Part shown: positions 1 to 9,289 of the stretch, piece after piece
Layout of the letters: each line of letters opens with the position of its first letter
Numbering within the stretch: the stretch's first letter is position 1
Assembly (NCBI RefSeq): GCF_016592555.1
Contig: NZ_AP014546.1
Span: 1,488,001-1,552,000 of the forward strand
From: Neptunomonas japonica JAMM 1380
GTDB taxonomy: Bacteria > Pseudomonadota > Gammaproteobacteria > Pseudomonadales > Balneatricaceae
Length of the DNA: 64,000 nt
Direction: 5' to 3'
Notes under the pieces: generated by a model
Told to the model about the DNA's origin: nothing
Seen by the model: the letters and a program-made list of their open reading frames with translations, nothing else
Databases searched by the model: none
Position numbers and translations under genes: made by a program

Positions 1-1
1 C

Positions 2-1720
2 CGTTCTCGTTTGCTGTTAGAGCACAGTAATGAAGGTATTTTTGGGTTAGATGTTAATGGGGTTACGACCTTTATAAACCCTGCGGGTGCAATGATGCTC
101 GGCTATGATCCTGATGAACTTATCGGCAAAGATAACCATGGATTGATACATCACTCTCATGCTGATGGTGAGCCGTTATTAAAAGAAAATTGCTATATGT
201 TGATGTCAATTCGTGACGGTGAAAGCTACCGAATTGAAACTGATGTTTTATGGAGGAAAGATAACCAATCTTTCCCTGTTGAATATTGGAGCTCACCGAT
301 CTATTTAAACGAGGAGATTGTGGGTGCTGTTGTCACTTTTCATGATATTTCCCACCGAAAAGCCGTTGAAGAGCAAATCAAGTACTTGGCATTTCATGAT
401 TCGCTAACGGGCTTGCCGAATCGTAGGCTCTTTCTTGACCGGTTTGAGCATGAGTTGCTTCAAGGGCAGAGGCATCAGCAAACCTGTGCTTTACTGATGA
501 TGGATTTGGATCACTTTAAAGAAATCAATGACACCCTAGGCCATCCGGCAGGTGATCAGTTATTGATAGAAGTTGCTAGTCGAATTAAAGGAGTATTGCG
601 AGCGTGTGATACGTTTGCCCGTTTTGGTGGCGATGAGTTTACTATTTTACAAAGTAATGTTCATGACCCTTCTGATGTCGCTATTCTCGCTGAAAAAGTT
701 ATTAGCTGCTTTGATGCGGCATTCGATGTGGGAGGACATAAGCTTAAAACCAATACTAGTGTTGGTATAGTGGTGTGTGACTCTGATGATACAGTAGATG
801 AGCTGATTTCACGTGCAGACGTTGCTCTATACCGCGCTAAAGAGCAGGGGCGTGGGCGTTTTGTTTTCTATCAGGCAGAAATGACTGAGCGGGTTCAAAA
901 AGAAGCCGAGTTAGCTCATATGTTGAGCAGTGCGCGTTTTTTACAGCAGCTTTATATGGTTTATCAACCACAGTTTGACTGTGAAAGTGGTCTGTTAGTT
1001 GGGTTTGAAGCTTTGTTACGTTGGGAGCACCCTGAGCAAGGTTTGATATCGCCATTAACTTTTATCCCTGTTGCTGAAAAACGCGGCATGATTGATGATA
1101 TTGGTATCTGGGTAGCGCAGCATGTGTGCCTTGAAGTAGGGCGCTGGCTTGAAGATGGACTTTCGTTCGGTACGGTGTCATTTAATATTTCACCGGTTCA
1201 GTTACGTAGCGAGAAAGGAGTTGAATGCCTTTTATCTTTGTTGAAGTCATCAGGTATACCTTTACATCACTTTGAAGTTGAAATTACTGAATCGGCTTGC
1301 ATGGATGCGTCTGATAATACGATTGAATTGTTGGAAAGTTATGTTAATCAAGGTTTGAAGATAGCGATTGATGACTTTGGCACGGGTTACTCATCAATGG
1401 TGACTTTACGAAAGCTCAGTGCTTGTCGTTTGAAAATTGATCGAAGTTTTATTCGTGATATGTTGCACAATACTAATGATGAAATGATAGTAAAAGCGAC
1501 TATCGCATTAGCACAGTCGCTTGGATTGGAAGTTGTTGCTGAAGGGGTTGAGTCTAAAGAGCAGTTAGCTGTGCTAAAAAACCAGGGCTGTGATTTTGCT
1601 CAAGGTTATTATTTAGGCTTTCCGATGAAAAGTGGTGACACTATTAACTTCTTACGCTTACTTGATCGTAAAACAGTTAAACGTTATCGCTCTTATAAAT
1701 ACAGCCCAAAATACGTATAG
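2..1720 (+). CDS. PAS-GGDEF-EAL cyclic-di-GMP protein (5' end outside window)
   Basis: This is the C-terminal part of a sensor protein that makes and/or degrades cyclic di-GMP. The frame is open to the left edge with no stop, so the true start lies outside the window. Counting from the TTG at 11, a PAS domain covers about residues 1-115, a GGDEF domain follows with an intact RFGGDEF motif near residue 205, and an EAL domain starts with FEALLRW near residue 333. Both catalytic signatures look intact, so the direction of activity cannot be told from sequence. Upstream sensor domains may be missing. Identity of the domains is very secure; the signal sensed is unknown. Confidence 0.93.
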   Translation, partial: RSRLLLEHSNEGIFGLDVNGVTTFINPAGAMMLGYDPDELIGKDNHGLIHHSHADGEPLLKENCYMLMSIRDGESYRIETDVLWRKDNQSFPVEYWSSPIYLNEEIVGAVVTFHDISHRKAVEEQIKYLAFHDSLTGLPNRRLFLDRFEHELLQGQRHQQTCALLMMDLDHFKEINDTLGHPAGDQLLIEVASRIKGVLRACDTFARFGGDEFTILQSNVHDPSDVAILAEKVISCFDAAFDVGGHKLKTNTSVGIVVCDSDDTVDELISRADVALYRAKEQGRGRFVFYQAEMTERVQKEAELAHMLSSARFLQQLYMVYQPQFDCESGLLVGFEALLRWEHPEQGLISPLTFIPVAEKRGMIDDIGIWVAQHVCLEVGRWLEDGLSFGTVSFNISPVQLRSEKGVECLLSLLKSSGIPLHHFEVEITESACMDASDNTIELLESYVNQGLKIAIDDFGTGYSSMVTLRKLSACRLKIDRSFIRDMLHNTNDEMIVKATIALAQSLGLEVVAEGVESKEQLAVLKNQGCDFAQGYYLGFPMKSGDTINFLRLLDRKTVKRYRSYKYSPKYV

Positions 1721-1735
1721 AAGTAGAAAAATAGT

Positions 1736-2392
1736 CTAGCCGACAACATCTAGGGCTCGCGCTTTAAATTTTGCTCCTCGCTCTTTCGCAAGTTTTTGGC
1801 AAGCAATGATATCCACACCTTCTAAACCGTCTATTGCCGTAGCCGTCACATCAGGAATCATATCAGCAGCGAGCTTGATAAAAGAGAGTGCGGCTGCATG
1901 ACTGTTGGCTAGGCTTGGTGCGCAATGTTGAGTATATGTCTGCTCATCTTGAGCGTTCAGTGAGATAGACATAGCGTCAATGCAGCTGGCTAAAAGTGGC
2001 ACTACATTTTTTTTATGAAAAAGGTTCGCTAGTCCGTCGGTATTTAAACGAGTTCTCCCGCCTTTAGTTTTAACCGCTGTTGCTATTGATACGAGAGCTT
2101 TAAGACGTAATGTAGGCTCCCCAAATCCACAAAAAACAATCTCTTGATAACGTGAAGGATCGCCTATCTGCTCAATAATATGTTCTTGTTCTGGGCGCTC
2201 AGATAGCGTTAGGTTGTAGTCGTGCAATTCTTTGCTACCGTTATGTTTCGGGCAAAAGTTACATGCCAGAGTACAGCGATCTGTTAAGTTAACGTAGAGA
2301 CGATCTTCTATTACATAAACCAGCGTGTCGGGTTGTTCGTGGCGTACACGTTTGGCAGGGTTGGGTCTTGTTGGCATGTGAGCGGCTCTCAT
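1736..2392 (-). CDS. TatD-associated radical SAM protein
   Basis: A 218-residue radical SAM enzyme. The 4Fe-4S binding CX3CX2C motif is at C40, C44 and C47 (RCTLACNFC), and a GEPT motif at residues 91-94 fits the SAM-binding strand. The overall pattern (short N-terminus, LYVNLTDRC, IVFCGFGEPTLRL, SLNAQD) matches the family annotated as TatD-linked radical SAM proteins, whose reaction is unknown to me. Here it is not beside tatD, which lies at 35.1 kb next to a different radical SAM gene. It converges on the upstream c-di-GMP gene with only 15 bases between stops. The start at 2392 is the first ATG; a second in-frame ATG lies 15 bases downstream. Confidence 0.8.
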   Translation of the reverse strand: MRAAHMPTRPNPAKRVRHEQPDTLVYVIEDRLYVNLTDRCTLACNFCPKHNGSKELHDYNLTLSERPEQEHIIEQIGDPSRYQEIVFCGFGEPTLRLKALVSIATAVKTKGGRTRLNTDGLANLFHKKNVVPLLASCIDAMSISLNAQDEQTYTQHCAPSLANSHAAALSFIKLAADMIPDVTATAIDGLEGVDIIACQKLAKERGAKFKARALDVVG

Positions 2393-2456
2393 CTTGGCAA
2401 GCCGCTCACTTTAGACCTAACTTAAGGTAAGGTAATTGACGGGCATCAAAAAGTTA

Positions 2457-3755
2457 TTAAACGTTTTGTTGTGAATAGTACCAGGTTACAATTTGATCTT
2501 CCGGTGCTGGTCTACAGATGAAGTAACCTTGGGCGTGTTCACAGTTTAGCTCTGTTATGGCATCCAGTGTTTCTTTATCCTCAACGCCTTCAGCAACAAC
2601 GGTTAAGCCAAAGCTGTGAGCAAGGCCTATCGTAGAGCGGACAATCGCAGCGTCTTGCTTATTTAATAGCATGCCACCAACAAAGCTCCTATCAACTTTC
2701 AGTGTCTGAATAGGTAATCGTTTCAGATAGCTTAACGATGAGTAGCCCGTACCAAAGTCATCAATAGAAAGTGCGATTCCAAGTCTGCTAATTTCGCGGG
2801 TTACCGATTCTGCCCTTTCAGGGTCGCTAATGAAGGCACTTTCGGTGATTTCTATTTCCAGCCATTTAGCATCAACCTGGTAGTCCTGAAGTAACCTTTT
2901 TATCACTTCAGGAAGAGACTGGTTAATGAGGTTTCTTGCAGATAGGTTGATTGCAATGGGGAGGTAAATACCTAGCTCGTGCCATTTTTTTAATTGCATA
3001 ATAGCGTGTTCTAGTACCCATAGACTCAAAGCATGTATGGTGTTGCTCATTTCGGCTAGGTTAATAAACTCTGCCGGTGGAATCATGCCTAGTGTTGGAT
3101 GCTTCCAGCGAATGAGTGCCTCAAAACCTATGCATTTTTGGGAAGTTAGCTCTATTTTCGGTTGATAGTAGAGAGCCAATTGTTCATCACGAATCGCAAC
3201 GCCTAATTCTGCCATGAGTTGCAGGCGTCTTGGGCTGTGTGAGTCTTGATGTTGGTTGTAGATAGAAACGCCTGAGGATTGTGATTTTGCATTGTACATA
3301 GCGATGTCAGCATAACGGAGCAGATCGTGGCTATTATTTGCATGTTCGGGGTATATGGCGATTCCAATGCTTGCCCCCAACTCTAATGTGACATCATCAA
3401 TCTCAAAGGGCTGTTTTATGCTGTCATTAATCAGTTCTGCCAGTATATGAGCATGATCCGTTGATGTTAAATTCGGCAACAAGATTGCAAACTCATCCCC
3501 TCCTAAACGATAGGGTTGGGCGTGGTATTTAAGAGCAGTGTGGTTTAGTTTTATCGCCAGTTTTTGAAGTAGGCGGTCACCGATATGATGCCCAAGTGTA
3601 TCGTTTACTTCTTTAAAACGGTCTAAATCTAGTAGCATCAGGGCCAAGCTTTGATTGTTTTCGCTTGCATTAAGTAGCGTCTGTTTTGTTGTTGTGTGTA
3701 GTTGTGCCCTGTTAGGTAAACCGGTCAAGGAGTCATGATGTGCTTGATGTTCTAG
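2457..3755 (-). CDS. GGDEF-EAL module, downstream half of a frame-split c-di-GMP gene
   Basis: This frame encodes a diguanylate cyclase domain with RLGGDEF followed by an EAL phosphodiesterase domain with FEALIRW, ending at TAA. It has no convincing start of its own: the first initiator-type codon in frame is a TTG at 3728 inside the conserved DSLTGLPNR segment that begins GGDEF domains. Reading the same frame upstream from 3755 gives the residues KLEHQAHHDSLTGLPNR, which is the normal linker-to-GGDEF junction. It therefore belongs to the same protein as the GAF-PAS-PAS frame upstream, joined by a -1 shift at 3755-3761. Either the gene is broken, the base count is wrong, or frameshifting is used. 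Confidence 0.85.
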   Translation of the reverse strand, partial: LEHQAHHDSLTGLPNRAQLHTTTKQTLLNASENNQSLALMLLDLDRFKEVNDTLGHHIGDRLLQKLAIKLNHTALKYHAQPYRLGGDEFAILLPNLTSTDHAHILAELINDSIKQPFEIDDVTLELGASIGIAIYPEHANNSHDLLRYADIAMYNAKSQSSGVSIYNQHQDSHSPRRLQLMAELGVAIRDEQLALYYQPKIELTSQKCIGFEALIRWKHPTLGMIPPAEFINLAEMSNTIHALSLWVLEHAIMQLKKWHELGIYLPIAINLSARNLINQSLPEVIKRLLQDYQVDAKWLEIEITESAFISDPERAESVTREISRLGIALSIDDFGTGYSSLSYLKRLPIQTLKVDRSFVGGMLLNKQDAAIVRSTIGLAHSFGLTVVAEGVEDKETLDAITELNCEHAQGYFICRPAPEDQIVTWYYSQQNV

Positions 3756-5122
3756 TTTTTTTGTGAGTTTTCTAAGTCTTTCTCCGCTTTTTTTCGTTGG
3801 GTTATATCGTAGGCAATGCCAAGATAGCCAGTTATTTCGTCGTCACTACTGTGCAATGTAGTGACAGATATTAGGACTGGAATTTCACGCCCGCTTTTGT
3901 GAATGTAGGTCCATTCTCGTTCTTCTGATTTTGCTTCTTTACATAATGCTATGAATACTTCAAAGCCGGATATGTTGGGTAAACCCAAGAGTTCTGCTAG
4001 TTCTTGTGAGCGGCTAATGACTTCTGATTTTTTATGAATACGAGTGGGGGTTTCTATGCCTATCATCTCTTCTGCTGTATACCCCAGCATCTCTTCTGCA
4101 GCTTTATTAAAGGTTTGAATTGTGCCCTGGGTATCAGTGGATATGATGCTGTATTTTGCGCCGTCAAAAATAGCTTTTTGTAGTGAGTTGAGTTCGAGAA
4201 TACGCTTGACTGCTATCTTGTGGGCATCAATGTCATGGATGGTGCAAATTAAATGAGGATGGTTGTTGATTTCAAGTCGGTTGAGTTTAATTTCGGCATA
4301 GAAAGGCACCCCGTTCGAGCGAACATGTAACCATTCAATACTTTGTTCTTGCCCTTGAAGTGCTTGTTTTATGAAAATTTTAGATGCTTGTGATGAGTCA
4401 GAGCCATTTGGTTGGAATTTAGGCGATAGATGATCAATGGTTCTGCCAATTATATCTGCTTTTGAACTGCCAAAAATGCTGACGGCGGTTTGATTACAGT
4501 CCATTATTTGGTTGTTATAAATTATTAATACGCCGTCAGCACACTGATCATAGAGTAAGCGGTAGCGAGCTTCGCTATCTTTTAAAGCATAAAAAATCCT
4601 TAAGTTCGAAACGAGCCCAGAAATAGAAACTGCAAAAGTTTGTTCTTCAGTGCTCCAAATGCGAGGAGAGCCGGTATGCTCAAAGCATATGACTCCTTCG
4701 GTATGCCCTTCATGGCGGAAAGATGCATCCAGTATTGAGTGAATATTTAAAGGGATTAGGTATTCTTGAGCGAAGGCTTTTGTCCGAGGGTCTTTTTGGG
4801 CGTTATGAGCATCTAGAATTTGGTTTTCTTCGATGGCTTCAAAGTACGCAGGGTTTCTTTGAAATAGTAAATGCTGGCCTTTATAAGTACGCTTTTGTAA
4901 TTTGTCGTAAAGAATTTGGCATTCAAGATGTTGACTATCAACCATATACCATACGCTGGTGCGATTAACGTTTAAAGCAATGGCACATCGCATGGTAATA
5001 AGTTTTAGTGCTGATTCAAGGTCTGTATTCCATAGAAGGCGGTTTTGCATTAGCTCTACAATGGTGTTGTGAGCTTTGGCGTTCTGTAGAAAATCAAGTT
5101 CACTTGATTCAGGTGTGTGCAT
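3752..5122 (-). CDS. GAF-PAS-PAS sensor half of a frame-split c-di-GMP gene
   Basis: About 456 residues: a GAF domain (roughly 1-180), a PAS domain (about 190-310) and a second PAS with PAC segment (about 320-450) ending in DITQRKKAEKDLENSQKN, then TAG. Such sensor blocks normally continue straight into GGDEF. The stop follows directly after an A AAA AAC run and the -1 frame restores the GGDEF-EAL half. The ATG at 5122 is preferred over the TTG at 5128 because GGAG lies about seven bases upstream. If no shifting occurs the product would be a free sensor module without an output domain. Confidence 0.85.
   Translation of the reverse strand: MHTPESSELDFLQNAKAHNTIVELMQNRLLWNTDLESALKLITMRCAIALNVNRTSVWYMVDSQHLECQILYDKLQKRTYKGQHLLFQRNPAYFEAIEENQILDAHNAQKDPRTKAFAQEYLIPLNIHSILDASFRHEGHTEGVICFEHTGSPRIWSTEEQTFAVSISGLVSNLRIFYALKDSEARYRLLYDQCADGVLIIYNNQIMDCNQTAVSIFGSSKADIIGRTIDHLSPKFQPNGSDSSQASKIFIKQALQGQEQSIEWLHVRSNGVPFYAEIKLNRLEINNHPHLICTIHDIDAHKIAVKRILELNSLQKAIFDGAKYSIISTDTQGTIQTFNKAAEEMLGYTAEEMIGIETPTRIHKKSEVISRSQELAELLGLPNISGFEVFIALCKEAKSEEREWTYIHKSGREIPVLISVTTLHSSDDEITGYLGIAYDITQRKKAEKDLENSQKN
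3755..3761 (-). other. A AAA AAC slippery heptamer at the frame junction
   Basis: On the minus strand the upstream frame reads CAA AAA AAC TAG. The heptamer A AAA AAC is in the X XXY YYZ phase, and a -1 slip leads exactly into the GGDEF frame (CTA GAA CAT...). It sits in a run of seven A residues, so a missing A from sequencing or mutation gives the same picture. I saw no clear downstream stem-loop to stimulate slippage. Confidence 0.6.
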
Positions 5123-5165
5123 TCGCAAACTCCGTTTGGCAAAGGCTTTTACAAATACAACCTTA

Positions 5166-5191
5166 TCCTGATGATTAGAGAGTGATCAGGA
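5166..5191. repeat. Inverted repeat upstream of the GAF-PAS gene
   Basis: Arms TCCTGAT and ATCAGGA (7 bp, perfect) are separated by 12 bases, 44 to 69 bases upstream of the start codon at 5122. It could be an operator or a leader hairpin; there is no T tract to make it a terminator. Confidence 0.4.
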
Positions 5192-5283
5192 CAGCTTTGC
5201 AAAGTTATTTATCATTAATATTAAATATAAGTAAAGTTTAATAATGCCTTCAGTGCAATAGATAATATGTACTTTGGGTTCTT

Positions 5284-6066
5284 TTATCTGATGGATAAAA
5301 CCATTCCGTCTGATGCAACACTCATATTTTTAGGTATTAGCGAAGAGTTTTCTAATAGCCAGCAATCTAGGCGATGGCTGATATGTGTAAGGATCACCTT
5401 CTTGGGACATGTTTTTTTATAAATATGCAGAATTTCGTTGAAATCATTATGATTTTTAGGAAGTTTTTTTTGCGGAGGCTCAGAGCAGTCAACTATCAGG
5501 TAGTCGATTGAGTCTAGTTGGTCTGATCCAGTACTAAGAAGAAATTCTTCAGTAGACTCAGGTAAACCAATGGTGTCAGTTAAATAAGCAAGCCTGAAGT
5601 TATCTTTTTGGAGTAAATAACCTAGCGTTATCTTTGAATGATTTAATGGTAATGCAGTAAGGCTAAAATCTGGCCAGTCAACAGTATTAAAGGGAATAAA
5701 AGGTTCTTGGAATTCAAGTACTCCAGGGTGCTTGTAAAGGTCATCCGCGCCTAATGGATCATCAGGTCGGAATACCGGAATTTTTCTGCTTCTTTCCGAC
5801 CAGCGTAAATGAAACAAACCCTGTACATGGTCCATGTGAAAGTGTGTCAGTATAATTCTATGAATATCATCAAACGCATAGCGTTCTGCTAAATCGGTTC
5901 TGCCGGCATCAATCAGAGAGACTCCTAGTGATGTGCGGATAGCCAGGCTGCAAGGGCCGCGCCGATATACAGGGTTAGCAGTGGCACGCAAGCAAGCACG
6001 ACACTGGCAACCCCACACGGGGACTTGGCCTGCATTGCCGGTGCCGATAAACTCAATCTCAATCAT
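5284..6066 (-). CDS. phnP: Phosphoribosyl cyclic phosphodiesterase PhnP
   Basis: PhnP is a metallo-beta-lactamase-fold enzyme that opens 5-phosphoribosyl 1,2-cyclic phosphate, the ring product left after C-P lyase cleaves a phosphonate, giving ribose 1,5-bisphosphate. The 260-residue protein has the metal-binding HFHMDH motif at residues 75-80 and an N-terminal cysteine cluster at C20, C22 and C25 that fits the family's structural zinc site. It is the last gene of the leftward phn operon and overlaps the end of phnN by 8 bases, so the two are likely translationally coupled. Length and motifs are typical. Confidence 0.95.
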   Translation of the reverse strand: MIEIEFIGTGNAGQVPVWGCQCRACLRATANPVYRRGPCSLAIRTSLGVSLIDAGRTDLAERYAFDDIHRIILTHFHMDHVQGLFHLRWSERSRKIPVFRPDDPLGADDLYKHPGVLEFQEPFIPFNTVDWPDFSLTALPLNHSKITLGYLLQKDNFRLAYLTDTIGLPESTEEFLLSTGSDQLDSIDYLIVDCSEPPQKKLPKNHNDFNEILHIYKKTCPKKVILTHISHRLDCWLLENSSLIPKNMSVASDGMVLSIR

Positions 6067-6628
6067 GGGCAGTTGCCGTGGTTAGTTGATCGACTAGCAG
6101 AGCAAGCTTGCTCACGGCCCTTTCTAAATTTCCATTATTCTCAATAACATGGCACTGTAGGGTCAAGCTTTGTGCATAAGATCGGGAGCGCAAAATACGT
6201 GCTTCTATCTCTGGTGATGATTCTCTGTTTCTCTGAGTTAAACGTTCTCTCAGTGATCGTTCATCAACGTCTATCAATACGGGGACGAGGCGTTCAGCGT
6301 AGTGTTCGATTGCATCCGGTAAGTGTTCCCGAGACCCATTGACGATGACTGAGTGGTTAGCCTGCAGCCAAGCATCTACTTCACAACCAATACCGTAGTG
6401 ATGCCCGTTGGCTTGCCAGCTTAATGAAAACAGCCCTAGTTTTTTTCTTAGCGAAAATTCAGCGTCTGTCAGCTCAATATGATTTTCACCACCGGATTGC
6501 CAGTGACGGGTGATATAGCGGTGCGCAATCATCAAACCTGCGTTAGTGTGTAGTTGCTGACGCAGCCCTGAAATGATGGAGTCCTTACCGCTGCCGGAAG
6601 GGCCCATCAGATAGATTATTTTTGCCAT
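6059..6628 (-). CDS. phnN: Ribose 1,5-bisphosphate phosphokinase PhnN
   Basis: PhnN phosphorylates ribose 1,5-bisphosphate to PRPP, the last step by which the carbon skeleton from phosphonate breakdown enters central metabolism. The 189-residue protein starts with the P-loop GPSGSGKDS (residues 9-17) of the guanylate-kinase-like fold. It directly follows phnM (phnM stop and phnN start abut) and overlaps phnP. The order M-N-P matches enterobacterial phn operons except that phnO is absent. Confidence 0.95.
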   Translation of the reverse strand: MAKIIYLMGPSGSGKDSIISGLRQQLHTNAGLMIAHRYITRHWQSGGENHIELTDAEFSLRKKLGLFSLSWQANGHHYGIGCEVDAWLQANHSVIVNGSREHLPDAIEHYAERLVPVLIDVDERSLRERLTQRNRESSPEIEARILRSRSYAQSLTLQCHVIENNGNLERAVSKLALLVDQLTTATAHD

Positions 6629-7765
6629 TTAAAAAGCCCGATTACCATTTTTCCAGACATGCTCAATATGGACATGATCATCCTCCAATGCGCTCCATAC
6701 CAAATCGGCTTTATAGCCGGATTGGATGCGCCCACGATCTTTAAGGCCGACTGCATCTGCTGGTTTTTGGCTCACCAGGGCGATCGCTTTTGCGAGGCTA
6801 TATTGATTCGATGCAAGTTGTGCAATCTTAAACGCAGCATCCAGTAAGCTGGCCGGATAATAATCACTGGAAAGGATATCCAATACGCCTTCAGAAGCGA
6901 GTGTGTGTGCTGCAATATTGCCGGAATGAGAGCCTCCACGTACCACATTGGGTGCGCCCATCATTACTCCCATCCCTTTTTTATGCGCAGCTACGGCAGC
7001 TTCGGCTGTGGTTGGGAACTCGGCAATCACCATGTTAAAGCTATGCGATTCATCAACGTGCGCCTGAGTAGCATCATCATGGCTGGCCAACGGAATACTC
7101 AAACGGTTACAGGTGTGGCAGATCTCTTTGCGATATTGGTCGCTATACAGTTGGCTCGTATGAGTCTGACGCTCAACAAAGGCTTTCATTTCAGAGTCTG
7201 ATAGTTTGTATTTTCCCTGATAGTATTCACGGTATTTTTCCAGACTGGCGAATTGGCGTTGACCCGGTGAATGATCCATCACGGACACTAGTTGTGCGGA
7301 TGTCCTTTCCAGCAATGTATTAAACATTTCTAAGGTATCTTTGTGGCTGACTTCACAGCGCAGGTGTAACAGGTGATCTGCGCGGGTAAGCTTGCGCTCA
7401 CGTGATTCATTCAGTGCATCAACCATGCGTGTCAGGTTGTTAAGACGTTCGCTACCTTGAATTACATCACCGATGGAAATGGCATCAAATACTGTGGTAA
7501 TACCGGAACTGATCATTTGGGCATCATGTACCTTGAAGGCCGATACGGCAGGCCAGGCGACACCTGGACGGGGTGTGAAATGCTTCTCCATGTTGTCGGT
7601 ATGTAGCTCTACCATTCCAGGAGTAATATAGCCGTCTTGGCAATCAATAGCACCGGGGAGTGTAACATTGCCATGATCGATGCTGTCGATCATGCCATTG
7701 TTAACAGTTAATGACCCTTTGATTACTTCGTTGGATAAAACTATTTGTGCGTTTGTTAAAATCAC
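6629..7765 (-). CDS. phnM: Alpha-D-ribose 1-methylphosphonate 5-triphosphate diphosphatase PhnM
   Basis: PhnM is an amidohydrolase-superfamily enzyme that removes pyrophosphate from the phosphonate-ribose triphosphate made by the PhnGHIL step, giving the substrate for PhnJ. The 378-residue protein carries the metal-ligand segment HTDNMEKH at residues 55-62 and HDDAT in the C-terminal half, both typical of the family. It lies 15 bases after phnL and touches phnN. Its length is normal and the identity secure. Confidence 0.95.
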   Translation of the reverse strand: MILTNAQIVLSNEVIKGSLTVNNGMIDSIDHGNVTLPGAIDCQDGYITPGMVELHTDNMEKHFTPRPGVAWPAVSAFKVHDAQMISSGITTVFDAISIGDVIQGSERLNNLTRMVDALNESRERKLTRADHLLHLRCEVSHKDTLEMFNTLLERTSAQLVSVMDHSPGQRQFASLEKYREYYQGKYKLSDSEMKAFVERQTHTSQLYSDQYRKEICHTCNRLSIPLASHDDATQAHVDESHSFNMVIAEFPTTAEAAVAAHKKGMGVMMGAPNVVRGGSHSGNIAAHTLASEGVLDILSSDYYPASLLDAAFKIAQLASNQYSLAKAIALVSQKPADAVGLKDRGRIQSGYKADLVWSALEDDHVHIEHVWKNGNRAF

Positions 7766-7780
7766 GTCGATCTTCCTCTC

Positions 7781-8491
7781 TTAAAATCCAACGGCAGTCG
7801 GTTCTACTGCTTTATTTACATCAAAAAAGTGATCTGCTACGGCATCTCTGACAGCAGCATCATGGAAAATGCCCGCGATGGCAGTACCACGAGATAATGC
7901 TTGTTGAATCAGTTTGATTACGACATCTGAGTTGCGTTGGTCCAACGAAGCGGTCGGTTCATCCAATAGTAGGATCGGGTAATCGACAATAAAACCACGG
8001 GCTATGTTGACGCGTTGTTGTTCGCCGCCGGAAAAGGTACTGGGGGCAAGCGACCACAAGCGCTCGGGTATGTTGAGTTGTGTCAGTAGGTCGGTAGCTT
8101 TTTCGCGTGCAGTTTCCTCGCTAACGCCGCGTTCACGTAACGGTTGCATTACGACATCAAGCGTTGAAACACGTGGGATAACACGCAAGAACTGACTGAC
8201 ATAGCCCAGTGTATCTTTACGAACCGCCATTAATTGACGACTGTTGGCTGTTGCTAGATTCACCATCTCACCGTGATGGCGGATGTTAATAGCGCCTTGG
8301 CTTGGCAGGTAGTTAGCATACAGTGTTCGTAGTAGGGTGCTTTTTCCGGTGCCACTTTCTCCATGTAGAACGGTGCACTCACTCGCCCCTACTTGTAAGT
8401 AGACATCGTTTAACACCTTAAGCTGAGTTCCACCCTGGTTATGCAGAGTGAAGGTTTTAGACAATCCCTGCACATCGATCATTGTTTTCAT
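7781..8491 (-). CDS. phnL: C-P lyase ABC-type ATPase PhnL
   Basis: PhnL is an ABC-fold ATPase that works with PhnG, PhnH and PhnI in attaching phosphonate to ribose triphosphate; it is not a transporter subunit. Walker [10 protein letters not shown] is at residues 44-52, the ABC signature FSGGEQQR and Walker [10 protein letters not shown] follow. At 236 residues it is normal length. It is flanked by phnK 18 bases upstream and phnM 15 bases downstream in the same operon. Confidence 0.95.
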   Translation of the reverse strand: MKTMIDVQGLSKTFTLHNQGGTQLKVLNDVYLQVGASECTVLHGESGTGKSTLLRTLYANYLPSQGAINIRHHGEMVNLATANSRQLMAVRKDTLGYVSQFLRVIPRVSTLDVVMQPLRERGVSEETAREKATDLLTQLNIPERLWSLAPSTFSGGEQQRVNIARGFIVDYPILLLDEPTASLDQRNSDVVIKLIQQALSRGTAIAGIFHDAAVRDAVADHFFDVNKAVEPTAVGF

Positions 8492-8509
8492 CTGTTTTGT
8501 CCTGTGAGG

Positions 8510-9289
8510 TTAAGGCGTCAGCACTGAGGAGACCAACAGTTGGGTGTAAGGATGTTGTGGGTCATCTAGTACCTGATCAGTTAGACCGGTTTCGACGATT
8601 TTCCCGTTACGCATGACAACTAAGCGCTGTGCCAGTAAACGTGCGACGGCTAAGTCATGAGTGACAATGACCACTGCAAGATTCAGGTCTGTCACCAGAG
8701 TCCGAAGCAGATCAAGAATGCGTGCTTGCACAGAAACATCCAGGCCGCCGGTTGGTTCATCCATAAATACCAAACGAGGATGAGTTACCAGATTGCGGGC
8801 AATCTGTAAGCGTTGCTGCATGCCGCCCGAATAGGTGCTGGGTTTGTCATCAATACGGCTGACATCCAGTTCGACATCTTCCATCCAGCGCATACCTTCT
8901 GTGCGGATATTGCCATAATGACGCTGGCCAACAGCCATCAGGCGCTCGCCAATGTTGGCTCCTGCTGAAACGCCCATGCGTAAACCGTCACGCGCATGCT
9001 GATGGACGACTCCCCATTCAGTGCGTAATAAGCGGCGACGCTCTGATTCCGATAATGCATATAGATTCAGCCAATCACCGTCAGCATTGCGGTAGAGCAC
9101 TTCACCTGCGTTGGGTTCAAGCCTTGCCGATAAGCTGGTTAATAGTGTTGATTTCCCCGACCCAGATTCACCAACGATACCGAGTACTTCACCGGGGTGC
9201 AGGTCAAAGCTGATCTCTTCGCAGCCTTTACCGGGTGCGTAGAGTTTAGATAGATTATTAACGCGTAATAGGGGTTCGTACGGCATCAC
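8510..9289 (-). CDS. phnK: C-P lyase ABC-type ATPase PhnK
   Basis: PhnK is the ABC ATPase that binds the C-P lyase core complex through PhnJ. The 259-residue protein has Walker A GESGSGKST near residues 40-48, signature YSGGMQQR and Walker B LVFMDEPTGG, and ends in the oligopeptide-transporter-like segment seen in the family (DDPQHPYTQLL). Its start overlaps the phnJ stop by 4 bases. The start begins with two methionines, so either could be used. Confidence 0.95.
   Translation of the reverse strand: MMPYEPLLRVNNLSKLYAPGKGCEEISFDLHPGEVLGIVGESGSGKSTLLTSLSARLEPNAGEVLYRNADGDWLNLYALSESERRRLLRTEWGVVHQHARDGLRMGVSAGANIGERLMAVGQRHYGNIRTEGMRWMEDVELDVSRIDDKPSTYSGGMQQRLQIARNLVTHPRLVFMDEPTGGLDVSVQARILDLLRTLVTDLNLAVVIVTHDLAVARLLAQRLVVMRNGKIVETGLTDQVLDDPQHPYTQLLVSSVLTP

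Noticed and set aside
837..1055. Leftward open frame inside the PAS-GGDEF-EAL gene
   Set aside because: It is antisense to conserved GGDEF-EAL coding sequence and shows no start signal or domain.
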